DNA from: Stereocaulon alpinum
Taxonomy: Eukaryota > Ascomycota > Lecanoromycetes > Lecanorales > Stereocaulaceae
Length of the DNA: 64,000 nt
Reading direction: 5' to 3'
Assembly: GCA_018257865.1 (NCBI GenBank)
Contig: JAEUBA010000055.1
Location: 155,136-219,135, forward strand
Every line of letters begins with the position of its first letter. Position 1 is the first letter of the stretch. The position numbers were made by a program, and so were the translations under genes. Shown piece after piece: positions 55,487 through 64,000 of this stretch. Below the pieces are notes generated by a model. It worked only from the letters and a program-made list of their open reading frames with translations, did not search any database and was not told where the DNA came from.

Positions 55487-56240
55487 CTAGTGCACATATG
55501 GCATCCACTGAGCTTCTATGATCGCGAATGACGAACCATTGGGCGTCAATAACCTTATGTGCTGAAACCTTGAATCTGCTTCGTGAAACAAGTCTTTCCA
55601 ATCTCCCTCCCCCCGTTCCCTAGCATTGAAATAGCTCAGCATAACCAGGTCAAAGAACCTACGTATATTAGTCAACTGTACTGAGACACAAATTGAAAGG
55701 TTCAAAGCCTTACCGAACCTATCTCTCCATCACTATCAGAACTGAACCTGGTGCTGGCATCAATCGTTCGTTCATCACAACCTTTGCTCCCCCCTTCAAT
55801 ACGGGAATCAAGTTTCTCAAGATCTTAACCACATATCTGTCTGGCCAGTTATGGAAGATCTGGCGAAATAGATAGACATTGCCTTGCATTCCTTGCGTCG
55901 CCAAAATATTGTGGACTTGGTAAGTGATACGCTTCGCAACAGACTCTGAAAGTTCCGGTCCAAGATGGCTCTTCTTGACGACCTCCATCAGATCTTGTAC
56001 AACGAAATTTAGATGTAGGTATTTTTCTGCAATTGCAATACTGGCATGACCTTCCGAACCGCCAACGTCGATGATGGTATTTCCTGGGCTTAGCGAAGCC
56101 CAAGGGTAACCTGTGACTAGGAACGACACTGATTCTCCCCAACCCGAACCGTAGAATTTCATTGCATTTGCAAAAAGGTGTGGATTCCTTTTTGATATTA
56201 ACGGGCTGATGTAACTTTCCGTACGTTCGTTAATTGATCA
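55487..56240 (-). pseudogene. Class I-like O-methyltransferase (COMT type), truncated and stopped
   Basis: The frame reads KRNPHLFANAMKFYGSGWGE, then the SAM loop NTIIDVGGSEGHASIAIAEK, FVVQDLMEVV, YLFRQIFHNWPDRYVVKIL (the catalytic-base HNW region) and LKGGAKVVMNERLMP. A TAG at 55719-55721 interrupts MER...VR. After a 55-nt intron (donor GTAAGG) the family ending resumes: FFDLVMLSYFNARERGEGDW, FHEADSRFQ, SSFAIIEAQW. The N-terminal half of the enzyme (dimerisation domain) is missing upstream of about 56240, where the frame is lost. Such enzymes usually methylate phenolic secondary metabolites. Confidence 0.72.
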
Positions 56241-56966
56241 ATCGGCTTAGAGATGGAACAGACGTTTGAACAGGACGGGGAAACGCGGTCCGCAAGGAAA
56301 AGTTAGTCTTCTTGATACCCGAAACAATGTTGCTCGCCAGTATCCAACTATCCGGAAGCTATAAGGCCAGCCCGCAGGGAGAATCGTTATTGTACGTCGC
56401 AGTATTAGACTGCAGAATGAAGGTAACTCAACCTTTGCTGATGCATTACGAACCTCCTCATTCAACAAAGTTTGCGAGTACGTCAAGCTTTGTCGATACA
56501 TCATAAACCTCATCATTCAGTAACTCTCACGAGGAAAACTGCGCCGCCTTCTTGGATAAAGGTGTGATGATCAATGATCTACTCTGATGTGAGGCGTCAT
56601 CACAATAGAGCGGGCCACACTATTGGCTGAACGGCACCCACCATAACAGGAACAGGTTTGCGACACCACACGAAAAATGCGAGGTTACAAGGAGCCCGCC
56701 ATGAATGGGTATTCGTGTCAATAATGCCTTAGAACTGGGCACAGGTTACCAACCACATGTCGTGGTGTGACGCCGAGTCTCGCCGAGTGTGGTCCTTGCG
56801 CTGTAAATACAATACTTAGGTCACAACTCTTTGGAAGATTGCCTGGTCGCGGTTCGTAATATCATTCAAAGAGAGGCTTCCTTTCGCATCCCAATTCAAC
56901 GAGCCTTTGTCTTCCTGGGGGTATCACTCACTTCTTCTTAGATCCCTTAATTCTAGTGATTCATCA

Positions 56967-57116
56967 ATGACGCACGTCAATTCACGGAGCATTATCGCTA
57001 TTGTGGTTCTGTATCCCTTCCTTAGAGCAATAACGGTAGGCTTGCGCTGCAGGACCAGGCGCCTTAGGAAGACAGGGTTTGCGATTGATGATTGGTGTGT
57101 CTACCAGCATTGGTAG
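56967..57116 (+). pseudogene. Fragment of a fungal rhodopsin-domain membrane protein
   Basis: Starting at an ATG, 50 residues read SRSIIAIVVLYPFLRAITVG, LRCRTRRLRKTGFAIDDW and then stop after CVYQHW. One transmembrane helix followed by a basic loop and (F)xxDDW is the opening of the fungal seven-helix rhodopsin-domain family (often named integral membrane protein PTH11-like). The remaining six helices are absent; the AT-rich transposon block begins about 260 bp later. A missed intron donor near the end is possible but no further exon was found. Confidence 0.5.
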
Positions 57117-57379
57117 GCTAGATCTCATACAGGGCCCTTTGTCAGTCGACCGACTATATAAGGGCTTGGCGGCTCAACCGGTTGATTTGCCCTTTTTCCT
57201 CCAATTAATAGGTCCAGTTTGAGATCTTAGTGGTCCAGTTTCTAATCGTTTAACTTATGTGGTTGACGGTTCAAATGGTAGAAATGTCGGTTTTTTTAGA
57301 GGTATGGCAAATTGCTAAACCTAACCCTACTTCCTAGGTTTGAGCCCATATCTACGGTGTCCCGGGATAACCAATTGGT

Positions 57380-59230
57380 CACATCAAATATTTTAAACTT
57401 TTATTTCTGAAAACCTACCCTACTATATTTGCAACTCTTAATAATCTAGCAACTATACTACTACTAGCGATCTAATTATCTATAGCGCCTATAGTATAGC
57501 TTATCTAATAGTACTCTATTAAATTCTTACCTCTTATCCTTATAGCGCCCCGCAAAATTAACTTAGACCCCTACTAAGAATAGATCCTTAATACCTATAA
57601 TAGGGGTGCTACTACTAAAGATATCCTCGCCTAGGTATATAGATACTACCCTATAGTTAGTATAAAGATACTATAGAGGCGCCTAAATAAATAGGGCGTA
57701 AAGAAATATACTAATAATAAGTATTAAGACCCTTAACTCTATAATATAATAATTACCTTCCTCTTCTATAAACGCTAGGCAACGGATTAAGAGATAAGAG
57801 TTAAATTAGAAGATATAGGAATACCTATATAACTTAGATTACTTCAGCGAATTAGGCTTAAGATAGGTTACCAGCGGAGGCGTAAGATTAGATAGGTATA
57901 GTTTTAAGATAGCGAGATACTCTATATTATATAGAAATACCTAGCTGAAGGCGCTATTATAGACTTCGGGCTTATATACCTCTATACCTACTTCTAACGT
58001 AATAAGATTACTATCTCTAAGTATAATTTAATATATAGAATAAGATTAGTCGATTTAGAAGGTATCTAGCGAAGATTTAAAAAGAAATAATATAAACGCC
58101 GAAAATATACTATACTAGGACCTAACGTAATCTAGTCTATTAACGCGTATTATAAGCTAGAGTTCTTTAGCGTCTAGATCTACGCCGTAATCGACACCTA
58201 TTCTTATAAAATTCTATAGATCTATATTAGAGTCTCAGCTTATATAGTAATTAGTATAGCAAAGTAATATTTAGACTATTTAGCAGAGGTAAAAACTATA
58301 CCTAACGTAATCCGTTCTAACTAGGGGATAGAGACTATTCTTATTATAGACGCTTACTAGTAGTTATATTACGCGTAAGAGGACCGTACTAAGAGACTAA
58401 GACCTTTTAAGAAGTATTAGATATTTAGGAAGAGTACCGTAAATTAAAGGATTAAGGCTTAGTAGATATATCTATAGTCTTCTATACTATACCGCTAGGT
58501 ACTCTTTTTTAATATCGCGTAAGAAGAAGGATACTATTAATATAATAGGCTTTATAATTAACTAGCTTACTACGCCGTCTATATACGCTTAATTCGTAAA
58601 GAAGCCTATAAATTTATAGAGAACTAGAATACTTATAAGATTTATACTTAGAAGAATTATCTATATATAGTCTCCGGTAAACCTTAGTATCTTTATAAAT
58701 TTCCTAAACCGCTAGTAGAGAAGTGCGCTAGTATACCTAATCTAAAGCTTATTAAAAAGCTAAGGGCGGAATTATAAGCCTATAACGTAGACGAATATTT
58801 ACCGCTAGTAACTAAGGAGTAGTGCTACTAAAAAGCTCTAAAGCTTAGATATAACTTAGATACGCTAAAGGCTTCTGATATCCTTACTACTAAAATAGGG
58901 TAGCGACTATATAGTCCCGTCTATATAAAGCTTAGGGAGGTAATCCGCTAATATATTATCTTAGGTATAGAACTAATCCTTACTAGTATAGAGACCCCTA
59001 CCGGAGTAGGGCGGTAGCGACCTTCTTAGATAGTAATAGACGCGTTTTAGAACGCTTATAGGTATAAGGAGCCTAATATATTCTAGGATTAGCTAGATAA
59101 TAAGCTTAGGCCTAAGTCTAATAATAAGATTTATTCGGAGGCGGCGGATTCGCCTACGGGGGGTAAGGAGGCTCTCTAAGATATACTTAAATAAAGTATT
59201 AGATTTAAAAAGTATCGTAATTAATTTTTT
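57380..59230 (+). mobile_element. RIP-destroyed DDE-integrase transposable element
   Basis: The plus strand keeps one long reading frame filled with TAG/TAA codons where Trp and Gln should be. Recognisable parts: GPNVI*SINAYYKLEFF, VIDTYSYKIL*IYIRV, YLDYLAEVKTIPNVIRS, STVN*RIKA, FIENWNTYKIYTQKN. This is the integrase-core family with pattern D..D..E. All three acids are changed: AAC (Asn) at 58142-58144, AAC at 58319-58321, and AAG (Lys) at 58454-58456, each one G-to-A from Asp or Glu. Spacing is about D59D45E. The N-terminal part (about 57790-58080) looks helix-turn-helix-like. Terminal repeats were not identified, so the ends are approximate. Confidence 0.75.
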
Positions 59231-59699
59231 TAGTTATATTACTTACGTAATTACCTTAAGTAATTATATTAAGTAACGAAAAAATAGTATATTTCTAAAC
59301 GACTAATTAACTAATTATATATAACGGATTAATAAGATATCCTTATTTCCTTTTTTACCCTCCTTATAAGGACCCTTCTTAAGGTCCCTATATATTTTTA
59401 ATATATTAATTAATTGATTGATTTATACGCCTATTCTAGTATCTATATATACTAATAAGGGTGTTCTCTTATATTATTAGGAAATCTAGGGGGGTTAAAG
59501 GCCCTTTAGACGCGAAAGAAACCTTTCTAAAGTCGCCCCTTCTAGCTAAAAACTTTCGCTTATTAGCTTACTTATTATTCTACTCCGCCTATCTAACCTT
59601 ACCGCTAAGCTCTATAATACTAGTAATAATAATCTCCGCTACCCTAATAGGCCCTATAATACTCCAGCAGCTCCGCCGCCTTTAGCTTCTACTTATACT
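59231..59699. other. AT-rich spacer between two dead elements
   Basis: Mostly A/T with no recognised protein motif. An open plus-strand frame (59461-59685) with hydrophobic content is not supported as a gene. It may include the 3' tail of the LINE element. Confidence 0.35.
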
Positions 59700-62600
59700 T
59701 AGGCTTCTTTATCTTTAGGGTTTTTATTACTGGTTCTACTCTAATAGGGAGTTTAGACTAGGAGAGCTATTCCTTAGTAAGTTAATACTATGTTAGGAAT
59801 CCTAACCTAACTAGCTATCTTATAGTCGCTCTTATACTAGTAACCTCAGCTAGTATAGTCCTAATATTATAAGTCTCTACCTCTTTAATAAGCTCCCTTT
59901 AAGTATCGCTAAGCTTTAGGTAGTATAGGAGAATATACTTTATATCCTAATTCCTTTATCTATAACTATAGTAGGTACTATAGACCCCTAGTACCCTTAC
60001 CTTATAAAAGAAGTAGTTAAACCTATTCTTCCTACTTTAGAGTTAGACTACTATCGAGCTTTCTACCTTCCTAAGCTTTAGGTAGTAGTTATACCTTCCT
60101 CTAAATAATAGTTTATTTTATATAGGTATATAAGAGTACTTAGGGATAGTATCCTTATATACCTCCTACTACTTAATCTACTTCGCTATTACCTAGCCTT
60201 ATATCTTCTTAGCTAGGACGCCTACGTCTTAATACTCCTTAATATCCGTTTTTAGGTTATACTAATATACCTTCCTCCTTATTATTATTACCGCTTAATC
60301 CTAATCCTTTACCTTAAGCTCCTATAGGGCCTATTCTTCCTTTTCTAGTAATAGGGTTAGGCGTATTAGGCGCGCCCTTCCTCTCCTTCCCTATAGTCTC
60401 CTACGGATTAAGCGGTTACCTTTAATTATTAAGGGGTATACTCCCCTTAGTACCTAGTATCTTATAACTAAGGCGTCTAGATAGGTTTAGATAGGTATAA
60501 TAACTACCTTCGCTTTTAAGACCTAGACTAGTATTACCTTATATACTCTAAGTACTATCTATAGGTAGTTATTCTATATTATTATAAGCGTCTTAACGTA
60601 CTTTTCTATAACTCCCCGCCCCCTAGTAGGGGTATACTATATTAGAGCAGCGAATATAAGTATAGGCCTTACTACTATATTATATACCTTTCTATACTTC
60701 TTAAATATAGCTCCCTAAGTTAATCCTACTAGGTACTTAATCGCCTAGGCTTAAGTAGCGGCCTTTACCTTTACCTACGCTATATATAGGCCCTAGCGGA
60801 GTTTAGTATTAATATATAGCCCTAGGACTTTAATACTCGCTTTTAGCTTAACCTCTATATTACTAAATTATACCGTCTCCTTTATATTAAACCTTTTAGG
60901 GGCGTATAATAGATATACTAGTTTATACTTCTAAGGCGCGAACGTCGCTCTATATATTTTCGCCTATATTTAGTAGAGCTTATAGGCCTATTCTAGCTAC
61001 CTATAGTTCGTTTCCGTTATCTTACTATATACTAGTAGGTATATATTATCTACGAATCCTCCTACTTATACTAGGATTTTTGCTTTTGAGTATACTTTAA
61101 TTAGTAGTATATTAAAGAAGAGAAATAGAATTAGTAATATAGGTAATCCTTATAGAATCCCTATCTCTATCGCCTCTACTAAGCTAGTTTTACCTCCTAA
61201 AGTAATTAATATCACTCTATCTTTAAGGAAGCTTATAGTCTACTGAACGATTCCCTTAGGGATTCCTTTTATCTTTAGGTTATAGAGTAGCCTTTTATAG
61301 GATATATTATTAAATACCCCTACTATATTTAGTAATAGTAGGCTCGCTACGTTATCTTTACCTTAGTTCTATATTATATAGACTAAATCTATAATAGTCT
61401 CTAAGGCCGTTTCTACTAAGTATCTCTTTCTACCCCCTATCTAGTATTTTAGGAGTAGGTAATTCCTTTTAGCTATTCTACTAAGATATTTTACTATTAC
61501 TATCTCTAATACTTTCCTAAGTATATCTAGTAATATAATAGGCTAGTACGCCTTAAGCTCTAAATAGTTAGTCTTTTTTAGTTTCTTTAGTATTATCGTA
61601 TTCGCCTCCTAGAACTTCTTTAGGTAGTATCTATAGTCTAAGTACGCTTAAAATATCCTTCTAAATATCTTTATTATTTCTACGTATACTGCTCTTAAGA
61701 ACCTATTCGGGATCCCTAAGATCCTTAGGGCCTTATCTACTACTAGGTACTAAATCGCGTCCTTTACCTCCTTTAAGGTAATCTTACTATCTATCGCTAT
61801 AAGTTCTAAGTAGTCGGCCCCCTCTATATCCGTTAGGTCTACTAAGGGTAAGAGTAGGAAGAGGACCCTCCTTAGGGCCTCTACCTTCCCCTTAAAGTCT
61901 ATTACTTTATTCCCGTTTCTATCTTTAATAGCTAGGAATTACGGTAGCTCTTTAGGGTATATACTCCTTTCCCTTCCCTACTTAGTAAGTTACTATACTC
62001 CTCTTAGTCTTAGTAATACCTTATAGACTCCCTCTCTAAAAGCTATTATTCTAGCCTTCTATAGGGTAATAACCTTTTCCCTTTTAGCCTAATAGAGGGC
62101 TTCCTTAGTTTCTGCGTTCCTACTATAGTAGTAGGCCTTAAGCGCTACCTATAATACTTTAGTTACCCTTATATATACCCCGTTCTAATATAGCTTAGCC
62201 CCTGCGTACGGTTCCTTATATAGGATAGTATCTTCTATTACCTCTTATAGTATAGCTATAAGCCTATCGATATACTAGTCGATTATATCTTTAGAGTCTA
62301 CTAAGTACCAGCTTATTACTTTATTTAGAATTTTTATATATTTCTAGATTTCCTCCTTAGTTACCTTCGCCTTTATCTTTTTCTAAGCCCTCTTCTAGCG
62401 TACTAGGCGTTCGCTTTATATCTATTCTAGCTCTATAATAATTAGTATATAGTCTAATCCTATATTAAGGTTATTCCTCACCCTATACTTTACTATCGTA
62501 TTATACGCGCCTTCGGTTAGGAATATAAGGTTAATAGTACTCTCTAAGCCCCTATTCTACTATATAACTACCTTCTCCGGTAGTCCTAGAACTATATCTC

Positions 62601-64000
62601 TCTCTCCTACTACCTCTAGCAGCTCGTCTGCTATAGCGTAGTATATTATTCGTCCTAGGTTATTCTAGTACGGGTAGTATAGGTTAAAGTCTCCTATAAC
62701 TATATATTTACCCTCGTTCCCCAGCGCTTCCTCTAGTTTTAGGATAGTTATTAGACTATCCCTTAATATATAGCTTACTAGTAAGGGGTTATAGATATTA
62801 TATACCTATACCCTCTCCCCTAGTAGCCCTCTAGTATTCTCTATCCCCTCCTTAATATCTTTCTAGGTCCTTATAACCTAGATCTATAATAAGTATAAGT
62901 CGCCTCCCTAGTATTCTACCCCCCAGTTATTAGGATCTATCCTCTTATTTATATAGAAATACGTCCTAGCCTCTAGGTCTCCTCTATAGGCTAGATAGAA
63001 TCTACTTATACTTATATTATATAAGGTTCTATTTATTAGGTTATATACTAACTCTTAGATTACTAATATATCTATATCTTTTACGTCTTCGTTTTTAAGA
63101 AGTAGTGCTATTACTATATCCTTCTTCCTCTATATATTATACTATAGTATTTTTAGGTAGGGTATATCCCTTATTAGGTAAGGGCTGCTTAGATATTCTC
63201 CTATATTTAGGTAGTCTTAGTAGTCTTTACTACTCCTAAAGTCTACCTAAGGGTATTTATTAGACTAATCCTCTTTATAGATAGGGGCTATTACCCTTAC
63301 TCCGCCTTAGAGAGGGTTATTAGTTATCCCCTCTTCGCTACCTCCCTAATTCCTTTCTAAGGCTTATCTATTATATCCTCTAAGGCCTTCCTCTTCCCTT
63401 TAGAGATTACTTTACGCTACCCTTTTAGGCTAGTCCTTCTTAGTATCGCTGGTATAGGCCTTATTAAGTATTACTTTAGGGTCTCTTTAAAGTATTTCGG
63501 CTTATACTTAATTCTCTACCTAGCCTTAGTATTCTCCTTCTATTAAATTAAGTAGGTTTTACTCTATACTAGGTACTCCCCTTTATATACTACGTACTTA
63601 GGCTTACTGCCAGCTCTTTCTATATAATTATTAGTTATATAGTTTTAGGCGTATATCCTATAGTAGGTAGGGTATTTATACGCCTTAGTAATATATCCGT
63701 ACCTATAGTAGTTAAAGTATTACTTAGGGGCGGCCTCTCTCTCCTAGTAATTATAGAAGAGGAGGCTATTCTCTACTACTATTCCCTCTATAATAAGTCG
63801 GTTCGCCGCTTCTAGGCTTAGGACCTTAATTATTATTATAGAGAACCTCTTCTCCCTCCTAAGTATATCTAGCTTCGACGTAAATATAGGCTACTTAGCC
63901 TTTATTATCTCTAACTTTAGGTAGAGCTTCCTATTATCTTTCTTTAGGGTTTTAAAGACCCCCTATTAATCCTTTATATCTATTATCTTTTCTACTCTAT
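59700..64000 (-). mobile_element. RIP-destroyed Tad1-like LINE retrotransposon, 5' end beyond window
   Basis: Read from the minus strand, three parts appear in the right order. (1) At 63650-63730 a gag-type zinc knuckle: YFNYYRYGYITKAYKYPTYY, where Cys and His positions are all Tyr. (2) An APE-type endonuclease, with GDFNLYYPY* at about 62670-62694 (expected His and Trp lost). (3) A reverse transcriptase: KRYLVETALETIIDLV, ASLLLLNIVGVFNNISY, KGIPKGIVQ, LVEAIEIGIL*GLPIL and GGFVDNIYLLVYSK near 61045-61060, where the catalytic FVDD is FVDN. Many Trp/Gln codons are stops. The RT pattern with a gag-like ORF1 fits the fungal Tad1 clade. The element is dead. Confidence 0.82.
63250..64000 (-). pseudogene. 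LINE ORF1 (gag-like) with erased zinc knuckles
   Basis: Upstream (higher coordinates) of the endonuclease, on the same strand. The helical stretch VLSLEAANRLIIEGIVVENS precedes the knuckle region at 63655-63725. In a CCHC knuckle (C-x2-C-x4-H-x4-C) the four ligands here read Y, Y, Y and Y; a following C-x2-C also reads YY. All are explained by TGC/TGT to TAC/TAT (G-to-A) and CAC/CAT to TAC/TAT (C-to-T). It continues past the window edge. Confidence 0.65.

Noticed and set aside
57310..57345. Telomere-like CCTAACCCTA
   Set aside because: A single imperfect copy beside transposon sequence; no tandem array, so not a telomere.
59461..59685. 74-codon hydrophobic plus-strand frame in the AT-rich block
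   Set aside because: No family features, opposite strand to the LINE, and chance frames rich in Ile/Leu/Tyr are expected in RIP sequence.
1..64000. CRISPR array, prophage, plasmid or bacterial operon features
   Set aside because: Spliceosomal introns throughout and no regular spacer-repeat pattern.

Overview
The window looks like nuclear DNA of a filamentous ascomycete (Pezizomycotina; Dothideomycetes is my guess, not shown). Protein genes carry many short introns (about 49-75 nt, with a few of 140-250 nt), GT-AG ends and CTRAY-like branch sites. The gene set is fungal (GID4, DFG10, EFM4, a ferric reductase, parvulin, F-box proteins). The last 6.6 kb is AT-rich, full of TA dinucleotides and in-frame stops, and its conserved Cys/His/Trp/Asp/Glu codons are changed by C-to-T or G-to-A. 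That is the mark of repeat-induced point mutation (RIP). No tRNA, rRNA or CRISPR was seen. All exon coordinates are hand models from splice signals, frame and family conservation.

Layout. 0-3 kb: a CAP10-type glycosyltransferase (cut by the left edge) and a DFG10/SRD5A3 polyprenal reductase. 3-13.5 kb: gene-poor, with fragments and broken genes (unknown membrane protein, basic nuclear-like protein, methyltransferase relic, chromodomain relic, SprT-like relic). 13.6-26 kb: ALKBH6-like dioxygenase, a small unknown protein, an F-box protein, a bacterial-type D-galactonate dehydratase, GID4 and a ferric reductase. 26-30.6 kb: no convincing gene. 30.6-37.6 kb: dense block of parvulin PIN4, nucleoside hydrolase, NNT1/EFM7-type methyltransferase, EFM4 and a PARP. 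39-47.3 kb: two paralogous F-box proteins pointing away from each other, with two predicted secreted proteins between them. 47.9-57.1 kb: intact EBP-like and GNAT genes among four broken genes (TauD-like dioxygenase, FAD monooxygenase, O-methyltransferase, rhodopsin-domain fragment). 57.4-64 kb: RIP-destroyed DDE-integrase element, then a Tad1-like LINE on the minus strand running off the right edge.

How the genes may fit together. The PARP, nucleoside hydrolase and nicotinamide-N-methyltransferase-like genes lie within about 6 kb and could all touch NAD+/nicotinamide turnover; this is an inference from family names. The dioxygenase, monooxygenase and O-methyltransferase remnants beside the transposon block look like a decayed specialised-metabolism locus. 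The most unusual gene-structure details are an 8-nt micro-exon in the nucleoside hydrolase metal-binding motif, a GC-AG intron in the galactonate dehydratase, and an intron present in one F-box paralog and absent at the same site in the other.
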